A stretch of 64,000 nucleotides of DNA from the NCBI GenBank assembly GCA_943846595.1, contig OX044355.1, positions 1,914,199 through 1,978,198 of the forward strand, read 5' to 3'. Positions within the stretch are counted from its first letter, which is position 1; the number at the start of each line of letters is the position of its first letter. Source of the DNA: an uncultured Polaribacter sp. GTDB lineage: Bacteria > Bacteroidota > Bacteroidia > Flavobacteriales > Flavobacteriaceae. The notes under the pieces are model-generated. The model did not search any database. It was given only the letters and a program-made list of their open reading frames with translations, and was not told where the DNA came from. Of the stretch, positions 17,678 to 26,850 are shown in pieces. The translations under genes and the position numbers were made by a program.

Positions 17678-18603
17678 AAGACTCTCAAAATTTTTTAATT
17701 ACCGTAGTTGGTCCAACAGCCATTGGAAAAACTGCACTCAGCATTCTACTCGCAAAACATTTTAAAAGCGATATTATTTCTTGTGATTCTCGACAATTTT
17801 TTAAAGAAATGAAAATTGGCACGGCGGTTCCAGAAAAAGCTGAACTTGCTGCTGCTACCCATCATTTCATTCAAAACAAAAGCATTTTTGAAGCGTATAA
17901 TGTAGGGCAATTTGAAAGAGATGCCCTCAAAAAACTCGCGGCATTATTTCAAGAAAATTCCGTGCAAATTATGGTAGGTGGAAGTGGCTTGTATGTAGAC
18001 GCTGTATTAAACGGTTTGGATGCATTTCCAAGAGTAGCGCCGTCCATTCGGGAAAAGTTAAATTTAGAATTGGAATCCAAAGGCTTGGAATCACTTCAAA
18101 ATCGATTAAAGGAGATGGACATAGAAACCTACAAGAATATTGCAATAGACAACCCACAACGAGTGATAAGAGCTTTAGAAGTATGTATTGGAAGTGGAAC
18201 CCCCTATTCCACTTTTAAGAACAAACCCAAAGCACCTAGGAATTTTACTTCCATAAAAATTGGATTGGAAGCAGAAAGACCCTCTATATATGACCGCATC
18301 AATCTACGTGTAGACCGTATGTTAGAAAATGGTTTGTTGGAAGAAGCAAAAGCCCTCCATGAATACAAACAACTCAATGCGCTGCAAACAGTAGGATATC
18401 GAGAATTATTTTCTTTTTTTGAGGGAGAAGTTACCCAAGAATTTGCAGTGTCAGAAATTAAAAAAAATACACGTCGTTTTGCAAAAAGACAATTAACCTG
18501 GTTCAAAAGAGACAAAGAAACCCTCTGGTTTGACTCTCTAACAGATATTGAAAAAATCATTACCGATATTTCAGAAAAAATGAACGCTTTTAAGGAACCT
18601 TAA
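17674..18603 (+). CDS. miaA: tRNA dimethylallyltransferase
   Basis: MiaA adds a dimethylallyl group to A37 of tRNAs that read UNN codons. The 309-aa protein has the P-loop VVGPTAIGKTALS at residues 11-23, the catalytic DSRQFFKEMKIGTAVP, and GGSGLYVDAVLNGLD. The later VGYRELFSFFEGE and the zinc/tRNA region KKNTRRFAKRQLTWFKR are family features. It overlaps the channel gene by four bases. Confidence 0.96.
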   Translation: MKDSQNFLITVVGPTAIGKTALSILLAKHFKSDIISCDSRQFFKEMKIGTAVPEKAELAAATHHFIQNKSIFEAYNVGQFERDALKKLAALFQENSVQIMVGGSGLYVDAVLNGLDAFPRVAPSIREKLNLELESKGLESLQNRLKEMDIETYKNIAIDNPQRVIRALEVCIGSGTPYSTFKNKPKAPRNFTSIKIGLEAERPSIYDRINLRVDRMLENGLLEEAKALHEYKQLNALQTVGYRELFSFFEGEVTQEFAVSEIKKNTRRFAKRQLTWFKRDKETLWFDSLTDIEKIITDISEKMNAFKEP

Positions 18604-18627
18604 TTTTTTCTAAGCCAATCCCTTTTA

Positions 18628-18635
18628 TATCTTTG
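18628..18635 (+). promoter_or_regulatory. Candidate -7 promoter of the OmpH-like gene
   Basis: TATCTTTG is an exact TAnnTTTG match followed by CC, 19 bases before the ATG at 18655. It lies just beyond the miaA stop, so the OmpH-like gene can be transcribed independently. Confidence 0.6.
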
Positions 18636-18654
18636 CCGAACAAAAATAAAGAAC

Positions 18655-19179
18655 ATGAAATCAAAAATAAGTATCTTATTTGCCATCTTAATAAGCAGTA
18701 TTGCGCTAGCACAATCTAAAGTAGGAACTGTAAACAGCGATTATTTACTGAGTGTAATGCCTGAAGGTAAAATCGTAGTTAAGCTAACCCAAGAATATGC
18801 AGAAAGATTGGATTCTGTTTTTGCCCTTAAAGTGGTAGCTTATCAGAATAGTTTGAACGAATTTAGAGATATCAATGACAGCATTTCTCAGGATACAAAA
18901 ACTTTAAAATTAATTGAAATTCAGAAATTTGAAGCTGAAGTGAATCAGGCAAAAGAAGCAGGAACACAATTAATGCGACAAAAAGAAAATGAGTTGATGA
19001 AGCCCTTGTACAAAAAATTGGGTGAAGCAATTAGAACAGTCGCCAAAGAGAACAACTACACACAAATTTTAACCCTTCAGGGAAATGAGTTTGCCTATGT
19101 AGATAGTGCCTTTGATATTACGGAATTGGTGATGGTGAAGTTGAATATTGAAAAACCAAAAGCAACAACAGAAGAATAA
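18655..19179 (+). CDS. OmpH/Skp-family periplasmic chaperone
   Basis: Skp/OmpH proteins hold unfolded outer-membrane proteins in the periplasm. The 174-aa product has a signal peptide (MKSKISILFAILISSIALAQS, cleavage after the AQ region), then KVGTVNSDYLLSVMPEGK, the conserved family start, a long coiled-coil middle rich in Gln, Glu and Lys, and a C-terminal ANENNYTQILTL-like beta segment (KENNYTQILTL here). It stands alone, away from bamA. A strong terminator follows. Confidence 0.88.
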   Translation: MKSKISILFAILISSIALAQSKVGTVNSDYLLSVMPEGKIVVKLTQEYAERLDSVFALKVVAYQNSLNEFRDINDSISQDTKTLKLIEIQKFEAEVNQAKEAGTQLMRQKENELMKPLYKKLGEAIRTVAKENNYTQILTLQGNEFAYVDSAFDITELVMVKLNIEKPKATTEE

Positions 19180-19200
19180 TTATAAAACGAGTATCTTTTT

Positions 19201-19229
19201 AAAAGAGAAGCATCTGCTTCTCTTTTTTT
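19201..19229. terminator. Terminator between OmpH-like and DUF58 genes
   Basis: AAAAGAGAAGCA (19201-19212) pairs with TGCTTCTCTTTT (19215-19226), followed by TTT. It separates two convergent genes and can act in both directions thanks to the A-tract at 19201. Confidence 0.85.
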
Positions 19230-19232
19230 GTT

Positions 19233-20564
19233 TTAAATGAGACCTTTCGATTTGAATTCTAAATACTTATTAATGACATTTACAGACAACAGATTTGGTT
19301 TTGTTAAAATGGAATGTACTCCCGACTTCTCTAATTCTTTCACAATCAAGCGTTTTTCGTAGGAAAACTTCTCTGCAATGGTTTTGTGATAAATTCCCTG
19401 AACATCTTCTGCCCTTTCCTTGATGAGTGCGTCCAATGCTGTATTTTCAAAAAATACTGTAACCAATAAGTGCTTTTTTGCAATCGACTTTAAGTAAGGC
19501 AATTGTCTTTTCAAAGCAGAAATATGTTCGAAGTTGGTATATAAAATAAGTAAACTTCGCTGGTTTATCTTTCGTTTTATCATGCCATTTAAGAATCCAA
19601 AATCGGCATCATTAAACTTCGTATTTACATTGTATAAAACTTCATTTAAGATCGATAGGTTTGTTTTTTTATTGCTCGCTGCAACTACATTATCAACCTT
19701 CTCTGCAAAGGTCATCATGCCCACTTTGTCGTTTTTCAACAAAGCAATATTAGAAAATGCCAAGGTTGCATTGATCGCATAATCTAATAATTTCAATTTT
19801 TCAAAAGGCATTTTCATCGCCCTACTGGTGTCTATAATAGAATAGATGGGCTGCGATTTTTCGTCTTGATATTGATTGATCATTAAAGCGGCTCGCTTTG
19901 CAGTTGCTTTCCAATTAATTGTTCGAACATCATCTCCTGCAACATAGTTTTTAATTTTCTCAAATTCCATGGTGTGACCAATTCTTCGTATTTTTTTCAA
20001 TCCAAATTCAGTCAATCGATTGCTCATGGCTAAGAATTCGTATTTTTTCATTTGAATGTAAGAAGGATATACTGCTACTTTTTTCTCGTTATCAAATTGA
20101 TATTTTTTTGCAAATATTTTCAAGGAAGTAGAAGCATAGACATTGATATTCCCAAAAAAATACTCCCCTCTTTCAAAAGGAATTATGGGATACTGAAACG
20201 TTTCACTTTCGGAAGCTTTGAGAGTAGTTGTATATTCAAAATCTCTTTTTTGAAATTGTATGGGCAATTCGTCAACAATACTCAAAAATACGGGCATCGC
20301 ATAGTTATTTTCCAAAAAAATAGCAACTTGATTTTCATCGGAATTGGAAAAATTGTCCGGTAGGGTTCGCTTGGAAAGAATTCCTTTTTTTGTCTTGAAA
20401 AGTAAAAACAAGTCAAACAATCCAAAAACAACTACAATAAGTATAGCTACCCATGCAAGATTGTAAAAGATTTGAAACCAGTACGAAATTAAAAATAGCG
20501 CAGCTACTCCGCTTATATAAGCGAAAAAACGACTGTGAATATAAAGTGATTTATAAAACTTCAA
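19233..20564 (-). CDS. DUF58 family protein (vWA-like)
   Basis: The 443-aa protein has two N-terminal membrane segments (about 12-55) and then a large soluble part. The DUF58 core is RIGHTMEFEKIKNYVAGDDVRTINWKATAK near residue 195, followed by a vWA-like fold whose metal-site segment is YSIIDTSRAMKM. DUF58 proteins pair with MoxR ATPases; the general idea is chaperone-like maturation of membrane or secreted complexes, but no specific partner is established. It ends a six-gene minus-strand cluster and starts one base after the MoxR stop. Confidence 0.88.
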   Translation of the reverse strand: MKFYKSLYIHSRFFAYISGVAALFLISYWFQIFYNLAWVAILIVVVFGLFDLFLLFKTKKGILSKRTLPDNFSNSDENQVAIFLENNYAMPVFLSIVDELPIQFQKRDFEYTTTLKASESETFQYPIIPFERGEYFFGNINVYASTSLKIFAKKYQFDNEKKVAVYPSYIQMKKYEFLAMSNRLTEFGLKKIRRIGHTMEFEKIKNYVAGDDVRTINWKATAKRAALMINQYQDEKSQPIYSIIDTSRAMKMPFEKLKLLDYAINATLAFSNIALLKNDKVGMMTFAEKVDNVVAASNKKTNLSILNEVLYNVNTKFNDADFGFLNGMIKRKINQRSLLILYTNFEHISALKRQLPYLKSIAKKHLLVTVFFENTALDALIKERAEDVQGIYHKTIAEKFSYEKRLIVKELEKSGVHSILTKPNLLSVNVINKYLEFKSKGLI

Positions 20565-20565
20565 A

Positions 20566-21567
20566 TTATCTTGGTACTTCTACGGATTGAATAATCATGT
20601 CGATGACCTTGTCGGTGGTCATCCCCTCCATTTCTCTTTCTGGGGTTAACATTACACGATGTCTTAAGACAGGGAATAAACTTTTCTTCACATCTTCTGG
20701 TATTACAAAATCACGCCCATTAATGGCCGCAAAAGCCTTCGATGCCATTAATACCGCAATACTTGCTCTTGGAGAACCTCCTAAAAATAAATGCGGGTGA
20801 TTTCTAGTATTCGAAATGATTGCCGCAATGTATTGTATGATGTTTTCTTCGACTAGAATATCAAATATTTGGTCTCTAAACTGCCCTAATTCCGCTTCTG
20901 TCAATACCGGTTTCACCAAGGTTTGTGCTGCGGCACCTCTACGTTTATTATGTGCCGTTATAATTTGAACTTCTTCCGCTACATTGGGATAGCCAACATT
21001 GACTTTAAACAAAAAACGATCTAGTTGTGCTTCTGGAAGTGCATAGGTTCCCTCTTGTTCAATGGGGTTTTGGGTGGCCAATACCATAAAAGGAGGTTTC
21101 ATTTTATACTGGGTGCCGTCGATGGTAATTTGCTTTTCTTCCATGACCTCAAACAGGGCAGCTTGCGTTTTTGCAGGCGCTCTATTAATTTCATCAATCA
21201 GCACTAAATTCGAAAAAACAGGTCCTTTTTTAAATTCAAAATCGGAAGTTTTCATATTTAAAATAGAGGTTCCTAAAACATCTGAAGGCATTAAGTCGGG
21301 TGTAAACTGGATTCTGCTAAAATCAGTAGCAATTGTTTTTGCCAATAATTTTGCAGTAATTGTTTTTGCAACTCCCGGAACTCCTTCTATTAAAACATGT
21401 CCATCTGCCAATAAGGAAACCAACAACAATTCGATAAAATCGTCTTGCCCAACAATCACTTCTTTTAACTGTGATTTAATGGCTAAAATTGCTGCTTTTA
21501 ATTGGGATAAATCGATTCTGTTTGAAAAAGAATTGTCTTCCTGAGCTTTGTTTTCTCTATTTTCCAT
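20566..21567 (-). CDS. MoxR family AAA+ ATPase
   Basis: The 333-aa cytosolic AAA+ protein has Walker A GVPGVAKTITAKLLA, Walker B LVLIDEINRAPAKTQAALFE, sensor 1 LATQNPIEQEGTYALPEAQLDRF and the C-terminal GGSPRASIAVLMASKAFAA. Such ATPases work with vWA-domain proteins; here the partner is presumably the neighbouring DUF58 protein. A MoxR-DUF58 pair with SpoIIM, DUF4129, DUF4350 and RDD genes is widely conserved in Bacteroidota, which supports one functional unit of unknown purpose. Confidence 0.95.
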   Translation of the reverse strand: MENRENKAQEDNSFSNRIDLSQLKAAILAIKSQLKEVIVGQDDFIELLLVSLLADGHVLIEGVPGVAKTITAKLLAKTIATDFSRIQFTPDLMPSDVLGTSILNMKTSDFEFKKGPVFSNLVLIDEINRAPAKTQAALFEVMEEKQITIDGTQYKMKPPFMVLATQNPIEQEGTYALPEAQLDRFLFKVNVGYPNVAEEVQIITAHNKRRGAAAQTLVKPVLTEAELGQFRDQIFDILVEENIIQYIAAIISNTRNHPHLFLGGSPRASIAVLMASKAFAAINGRDFVIPEDVKKSLFPVLRHRVMLTPEREMEGMTTDKVIDMIIQSVEVPR

Positions 21568-21582
21568 AGGATTATTATTTTT

Positions 21583-22785
21583 TTAAGATCTTGATTGTTT
21601 CTCCATAAAAGACTCAATCTTTTTATTTAAATTGATTAACTGTTCTTTTGTAATGTTTTTTAATTGACCAATAGTAGTTATTGTTTTAAACAATGAAATA
21701 ATGTCTTCTTTTTTGTTACCACTTCTAGCGGCTAAATGATTGTAAAAGGACTCATTAATAACACTAGTTGGCAGATGTAACTTTGTTCTAATATGTTCTT
21801 GGAAATATGTTATTTTGTGTGTAGCGATATTTTTATGTTCGGATTTCTCATAATACATATTCGCTACCGTTCTCGTAAATGCAAGAGTTTGGTTTTTTAA
21901 AGGCTCCACAACAGGGATCAATCTTTGCACTCTTTTTGACTTGAAAACCACAAAGAAAAGAACTCCAATCAATGCTATATAATAAGCCCATTTTAGGTTC
22001 TCTGAACCTAAAACATAGTGCATTGGTGAACTTATTTTACTTTTTCCGTTCTTATAGTAGGCATCCCATAGAATAGGTTGATCGGCAGGGATATACGAGA
22101 GTGCATTTGCTACATAGGTGGCATTGGTTTCTTTTAAGAGGTTGTAATTTGTAAATAACAATGGGGCTGTATGAAAGTAAAAATTCCCTTTTCCATGCTG
22201 ATGTTTGATAAAGTTAACCCCTTCTGCAACGAATTCCTTCTCTTGGTTTGTGATCTTTAATTTCCCTAAAGCTGTTGATTTTAAAGTATCTATTTTAGAG
22301 AAAACTAAATTTGCAGAAGGTCTGTCAAAGGTAAAAGTAGTTTCGCTAAAAGCTGGATTTAATAATGCTATTTCAAAATTCTCATCAAATTCGGTGGTGA
22401 TAATTTGTTGAGTTTCTAGCCCTAAAGTATCAATATTAGCACCATTGGTAGCTACAAAAACAGTATTTCCTCTCGCTACAAAAGCAAGGAGTTTTTTAAA
22501 TTCAGCTTTGTCAAAATTTAGAGAGCCATTTAAAAAGAAATAGGTTCCTGATTTTGTGGAATCGGCTAAAAATTGAAATGGAGATTGATGAATTTCTTGA
22601 ACAATCGTTTTGGGGAACAAACTTGGTAACTCCGCTTTTAAAACATAAGTACCATAAGGTATTTTATGCGTAGCAACAAAACTTGGAAACCAATTAATTG
22701 GTTTTGGTTTTGTGGCATCTGCATACATTAATCCCCCAACGATGGCGATAAAAAGAGCGATGTATATTTTGAGTTTTTTATCCAA
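21583..22785 (-). CDS. DUF4350 domain protein
   Basis: The 400-aa product opens with a hydrophobic segment (KIYIALFIAIVGGLMYAD) anchoring it to the membrane. The next 230 residues form a periplasmic DUF4350/GATase-like part with GTYFFLNGSLNFDKAEFKKLLAFVARGNTVFVA. A second membrane segment (YYIALIGVLFFVVFKSKR) is near residue 265, and a cytosolic helical tail follows. It overlaps the DUF4129 gene by eight bases, a sign of tight coupling. Biochemical function is unknown. Confidence 0.8.
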   Translation of the reverse strand: MDKKLKIYIALFIAIVGGLMYADATKPKPINWFPSFVATHKIPYGTYVLKAELPSLFPKTIVQEIHQSPFQFLADSTKSGTYFFLNGSLNFDKAEFKKLLAFVARGNTVFVATNGANIDTLGLETQQIITTEFDENFEIALLNPAFSETTFTFDRPSANLVFSKIDTLKSTALGKLKITNQEKEFVAEGVNFIKHQHGKGNFYFHTAPLLFTNYNLLKETNATYVANALSYIPADQPILWDAYYKNGKSKISSPMHYVLGSENLKWAYYIALIGVLFFVVFKSKRVQRLIPVVEPLKNQTLAFTRTVANMYYEKSEHKNIATHKITYFQEHIRTKLHLPTSVINESFYNHLAARSGNKKEDIISLFKTITTIGQLKNITKEQLINLNKKIESFMEKQSRS

Positions 22786-23512
22786 GAATTTTATTTTTCA
22801 AGGTGTTAAATAAAGTGGTTGCTTTTAAAAATTCAGGTTCATTAATCTCAAAATTACCATACCAAACAAAATCATACAATTGGGTGATTTCTGTAAAATC
22901 TGAGGCAATTTTGAGCTTTGCTACTTCTCGTATAAAATCTTCGTTTGTTTTCTCTTGCTGCCAAACAATCAATTCTTTGTCTGTTAGCTTTTGTAAAATT
23001 AGTAAATAATAAAAACGAACTGCCAGACGGTAGTCTTTTACTTGAATCGCTTGCGCAATCAATTCATTTAACTGCATATTGTTTATGAGTTCTTCATCAT
23101 TGGTCAATTGAATGGAGGGTATTGTTTCGAGTACATCGGTAGCATTTCGAGTATTTACTTTCAAGAAAAACTTGAGTATAAAAAACAGTAATAGGCCTAA
23201 AACGATCCATGGAATTGCTTTTACTATTGCCGCCAACACACCGACAGCTGGGCCAATATCATCAAAAATAAAGGATAGCATTCTTTTCACCACTCTGCCT
23301 AGCCATGCCCATATTCTTTCAAATACATTTGCTTCATTGGGTGCAATACTATAATTAAAATCGTCCTGAGTTTTAAAACTTTCCAACACTTTTTGGTCAA
23401 ACTTTTTTTGTATTACCTGAGAAGAATCTATTCGAATACCCGTAATTTTTTCTTGTGAAAAAAGAGTGATTGTAAAGCACAAAAACGATATGTAAATGAG
23501 GTTTTTCAGCAC
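22778..23512 (-). CDS. DUF4129 domain protein
   Basis: The 244-aa product has a signal peptide (MLKNLIYISFLCFTITLFSQ), a periplasmic segment, and a membrane helix (AIPWIVLGLLLFFILKFFL, about 103-122). The C-terminal DUF4129 region has LIAQAIQVKDYRLAVRFYYLLILQKLTDKELIVW and PEFLKATTLF. DUF4129 is found with transglutaminase and MoxR/DUF58 systems. It starts three bases before the upstream membrane protein stop and overlaps the DUF4350 gene by eight bases. Confidence 0.82.
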   Translation of the reverse strand: MLKNLIYISFLCFTITLFSQEKITGIRIDSSQVIQKKFDQKVLESFKTQDDFNYSIAPNEANVFERIWAWLGRVVKRMLSFIFDDIGPAVGVLAAIVKAIPWIVLGLLLFFILKFFLKVNTRNATDVLETIPSIQLTNDEELINNMQLNELIAQAIQVKDYRLAVRFYYLLILQKLTDKELIVWQQEKTNEDFIREVAKLKIASDFTEITQLYDFVWYGNFEINEPEFLKATTLFNTLKNKILG

Positions 23513-23515
23513 TGG

Positions 23516-24409
23516 TTATCTTCCTAAGCTATTTATTTGATCGATTGTCCCTGCGGCATTTTTTTGTTCGTTGATGTCAAAATAAATGAGAACTGTTGCA
23601 ATTAAAGTAATGATAGCAAAAAAACTCTTTCCTACATTTACAATAATATTTAGTACTAAATATATGGGATCGGAAAGCATACTCATCATCTGAGATGGAT
23701 CATCTGATCCCAACAAAGACATTCCTTGAATTAGTTGATATATAACTGCTGGTATTGAAAAAATATACCCTAAAATTGAGACTAAAATACCAATAACAAT
23801 CGAAATTCCAAAAGTCTCCCACCAATGTCCTTTTATAAAATTAAAACTATCTCCAATGGCATCTAAGACGCTTTTGTTTTCAAAAACTAAAATAGAAGAG
23901 GCTAAAGACAAAACAATACCTGTATAAATTGCTGGAAAAAAACAGAGCAACATACTCACAAAAACAATAAGTCCTATTAAAATACCTAAGCCAACAAAAG
24001 CCCAAAATTTTTCTCCAACCTTTTGCTTAATCTCCTCAAAATTTACCTGCCCGTTGTTTTCAATATATGATTTAATGTAGTAAAGTGAACCAATATTAAT
24101 CATGACATAGGCAACTAAATAAAAAATCAGCATTAAAAAAACAGCAACAATAATTTCTACAGAATCCCCATAGAAACTTCCATCCTTAACTGTAGCTAAA
24201 TTTTCAAAATCTATCCCCGAAAATGCCTTTGAACTGGCATAGGAAATATATAAAACGGAGGCCACTGCTAATAAAATTGGGACAATTGCAATTTTAAGAA
24301 TATAGCTAAAAAAGGGCTTCCATTCCAAGCGAATGAATTTAAATGTGTCGGTAATAATAGCGCCTAAATCTCTTTCTTTTCTGAATGTTACAAAATTATG
24401 TGCTTCCAT
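23516..24409 (-). CDS. Polytopic membrane protein of the MoxR cluster
   Basis: The 297-aa protein has about six membrane segments (near residues 35-60, 88-118, 133-180, 193-225, 245-275) and a short cytosolic N-terminus (FVTFRKERDLGAIITDTFKFIR). I cannot name its family with confidence; similar proteins are annotated only as membrane proteins in this cluster. It overlaps the SpoIIM gene by 14 bases. Confidence 0.7.
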   Translation of the reverse strand: MEAHNFVTFRKERDLGAIITDTFKFIRLEWKPFFSYILKIAIVPILLAVASVLYISYASSKAFSGIDFENLATVKDGSFYGDSVEIIVAVFLMLIFYLVAYVMINIGSLYYIKSYIENNGQVNFEEIKQKVGEKFWAFVGLGILIGLIVFVSMLLCFFPAIYTGIVLSLASSILVFENKSVLDAIGDSFNFIKGHWWETFGISIVIGILVSILGYIFSIPAVIYQLIQGMSLLGSDDPSQMMSMLSDPIYLVLNIIVNVGKSFFAIITLIATVLIYFDINEQKNAAGTIDQINSLGR

Positions 24410-25367
24410 CTGTTTCTATTTTATGATTTAATTTTATTGGATATAGGATGTAATAATAAATTATTGTAAAGAAGGAGGTGGCGATGATAAATATGGCCAA
24501 CCAATCAGGCATTTCTGTATAACGGGTAACAAAACCCTCTAAAAAACCTGCAATTACGAAAAAAGGAAGGGTGCTAACCATAATTTTCAAACCTGCTTTT
24601 GCACTTCTTTTAAAAGATTCGGAACGGCTGAATGTTTTCGGAAATAGCAAACCGTTTCCTAAAACCAGTCCAGCACAACCAGCAATTATAATGACAGAAA
24701 TCTCGATAGTCCCATGAATCCATATAGTTCGAGAAGATTCCCATAACAAGCCTTGATCATAGAAAAAATACAAAAAGGACCCCAGCATAATACCATTCTG
24801 CATCATAATATAGAGGGTTCCAACAGAAAATAGCATTCCAAAAATGAAAGCATACATAGCAACTCGAATATTGTTGATGGTAATTCCTAAAAACATTTCT
24901 ATTTCATTGGCGTCTTTATAAACTGCCATCGGATCGCCTTTTCCAATATTCTCTAAGGTCATGTTTACATAGCCGTCTCCTAAAATAAGTCGAACAAAAT
25001 CGATGTCATTGCCGGCAGAAAAAGCACCAATTAATGTAAAAAAAACAAACACTAGAAATGCAATTCCCAATTGGGTATGATGCTGATAAAAAGCGGTAGG
25101 GAAGCCAATTTTAAAAAAATTTACAATGCTGTTTTTCCCTTCTTTCTTTGTTTTGTAAATTTTTAAATGAGCGGAAGCGGCAACTGTATTTAAGTAGTTT
25201 GTTGTGTTGCTTCTAGGATAGAATGTTTTGGCATAACTTAAATCGTCTGTAATCTCAATGTATAAATCCGATAATTTGTCCGGAGAAACCTGTGTTTTTT
25301 TTGTAAGAACATTTTCAAAAAGCGCCCATTTTTCTTTATTTTTTCGAACAAAAGCAGCCTCTCTCAT
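24396..25367 (-). CDS. SpoIIM-like membrane protein
   Basis: The 323-aa protein belongs to the SpoIIM/DUF95 family. After a cytosolic helical N-terminus (about 1-95) come five or six membrane segments; the motif WIHGTIEISVIIIAGCAGLVLGNGLL near residue 220 is the family hallmark. In sporulators SpoIIM acts in engulfment, but non-sporulating Bacteroidota keep this gene with MoxR-DUF58, so sporulation is not implied. It is the first minus-strand gene of the cluster, divergent from the RDD gene. Confidence 0.88.
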   Translation of the reverse strand: MREAAFVRKNKEKWALFENVLTKKTQVSPDKLSDLYIEITDDLSYAKTFYPRSNTTNYLNTVAASAHLKIYKTKKEGKNSIVNFFKIGFPTAFYQHHTQLGIAFLVFVFFTLIGAFSAGNDIDFVRLILGDGYVNMTLENIGKGDPMAVYKDANEIEMFLGITINNIRVAMYAFIFGMLFSVGTLYIMMQNGIMLGSFLYFFYDQGLLWESSRTIWIHGTIEISVIIIAGCAGLVLGNGLLFPKTFSRSESFKRSAKAGLKIMVSTLPFFVIAGFLEGFVTRYTEMPDWLAIFIIATSFFTIIYYYILYPIKLNHKIETDGST

Positions 25368-25477
25368 AGACAGAAAGATCTTTTATTGTTAAAAACTAAA
25401 TGCTGAAATTCAGAACTCATAGAAACTTATTACCTTAGCAACTCTTTAAAAAGTTGGTATAACAAATAAAAGGAAAA

Positions 25478-26194
25478 ATGAATAACTTTCAAATAGAAAC
25501 TGCTCAAAATATTAGCATTCATCAAAATGTTGCGCACGTTACAACGCGCCTTGGGTCTTTTTTATTAGACCTTCTCATTATCATTTGTTATATCATTTTA
25601 TTGGCTTTCTTAATTTCTTGGTTAGACCTTAAGTTTGGCATGCAACAATGGGCCATATCACTCATTCTAAGCTTGCCGATACTATTTTATACGTTGATTT
25701 TTGAAACGTTGTGGAACGGACAAACACCAGGGAAATGGGTCAATAAAATTAGAGTGGTCAAATTAGACGGTTCTAAACCTACCTTGGGCAGTTATGTGCT
25801 GCGATGGTTAATGCGAATTATTGACATTCAAATGGCAACAGGCTCTGTTGCTGTTTTAACTATTTTATTGAATGGAAAAGGGCAACGTTTGGGAGACATT
25901 GCTGCAGGCACTACCATTATTAGTGAAAAGAAAAGAGTGACCTTGCAGGAAGTTCTTTTGGCAGATGCACCAGAAGACTACACCCCTACTTTTCCGCAAG
26001 TAACTTTACTTTCAGATGCAGATGCTCACACTATAAAAAAATTGTACCACACTGCGCTTCAAAAAAGAAAGCATGCCATTATTTTAAAACTACATGAACG
26101 TGTGGTTGAGATTACTGGAATTAAAACGGATCTAAAGCCGATTAATTTTCTGAATGTTGTACTCACCGATTACGATTACTACACGCAACAGTAA
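25478..26194 (+). CDS. RDD family membrane protein
   Basis: The 238-aa protein has an N-terminal soluble segment, then TTRLGSFLLDLLIIICYIIL (RDD start), a second helix pair and the family's NGQTPGKWVNKIRVV, followed by KGQRLGDIAAGTTIIS. RDD proteins are small helical membrane proteins, some of them proposed transporters. A C-terminal cytosolic region follows (about 150-238). It is divergent from the SpoIIM gene with which it is conserved; the shared 110-base intergenic region probably holds both promoters. Confidence 0.88.
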   Translation: MNNFQIETAQNISIHQNVAHVTTRLGSFLLDLLIIICYIILLAFLISWLDLKFGMQQWAISLILSLPILFYTLIFETLWNGQTPGKWVNKIRVVKLDGSKPTLGSYVLRWLMRIIDIQMATGSVAVLTILLNGKGQRLGDIAAGTTIISEKKRVTLQEVLLADAPEDYTPTFPQVTLLSDADAHTIKKLYHTALQKRKHAIILKLHERVVEITGIKTDLKPINFLNVVLTDYDYYTQQ

Positions 26195-26207
26195 ATAAGA
26201 AACCGCT

Positions 26208-26297
26208 TTACATAAGCGCCAGTTTAGGACACGACGTGGAAAGAAACCCAATAATAACAACCGCTAAGAAACTTTTACTATTGCAATGAACCGGCAT
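26208..26297 (-). other. Micro-ORF 1 with lipobox-like Cys (29 aa)
   Basis: From ATG 26297 the frame encodes 29 residues, with the hydrophobic segment FLAVVIIGFLSTSC followed by PKLALM and stop. It looks like a lipoprotein signal peptide that ends right after the lipidation Cys. The bases encoding CPKLAL are the 19-bp repeat. Whether it is translated is unknown; it may be a decayed gene. Confidence 0.3.
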
Positions 26298-26387
26298 ACC
26301 TCTCAAAAAAGCGGGCCTTTTTTTTGTAAAACCCTGATTGTCAATAACTACATATAAGCATTTCCCAAAAGCGCCAGTTTAGGACAC
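26214..26387. repeat. 19-bp direct repeat, two copies 155 bp apart
   Basis: AAGCGCCAGTTTAGGACAC occurs at 26214-26232 and again at 26369-26387 without mismatch, in an otherwise AT-rich region. Just upstream of the first copy CGCTT-TACAT-AAGCG forms a small hairpin that shares its right arm. The GC content is well above the surroundings. It could be a mobile-element end, a conserved coding fragment or a regulatory motif. Confidence 0.85.
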
Positions 26388-26442
26388 AACCCATTTGAAT
26401 ACTGAAGAAAATTGCACCGAACATTAAAATTATCTTTTTCAT
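26341..26442 (-). other. Micro-ORF 2 with lipobox-like Cys (33 aa)
   Basis: From ATG 26442 the frame encodes MKKIILMFGAIFFSIQMGC, a classical lipoprotein-type signal, then VLNWRFWEMLICSY and a stop. The 19-bp repeat lies directly after the Cys codon, as in micro-ORF 1, but is read in another frame. Possibly a truncated lipoprotein gene or a small peptide; not supported beyond its composition. Confidence 0.35.
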
Positions 26443-26820
26443 ATTTTTTATTTTTTAACCATTAAACGATTCTTATTTCATCAGAAAAAACACCACAAAA
26501 ACAGCTTCAATTAATTAGAAAAAACAGTTCTAAGAGTGCTTTTCAACTTTTATAGGGCCAAAATAATAAAAAAAATTTAAATTAACTTATGTTAAATAAA
26601 TAATTTTAAAAAAATAATAATATATTGATTTAGAGCGTACTAATGATAAATAGAGCCAGAAATTAAAATCCTATTTCCAAAAACCTAGTGAACAGTTTTA
26701 TAAAAAATAATTGAGCGATAAAAAGCTTGATTTATAAAAAAAAAGAACATCTAAACTGTCGGGAAATAAGAAAACCCCAAAATAAAATTTGGGGAATTGA
26801 AGTCGAAATACTAATGCACA

Positions 26821-26850
26821 AAAAAACTACGAAAATTACTTTTCGTAGTT
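26821..26850 (-). terminator. Terminator of the 75-aa conserved gene
   Basis: AACTACGAAAA (26825-26835) pairs with TTTTCGTAGTT (26840-26850) around TTAC. On the minus strand it is followed by a run of T's (26821-26826). It lies 66 bases beyond the stop of the gene at 26916. Confidence 0.75.

Noticed and set aside
26775-26794. CCCCAAA/TTTGGGG hairpin as a terminator
   Set aside because: No T-tract follows on either strand.
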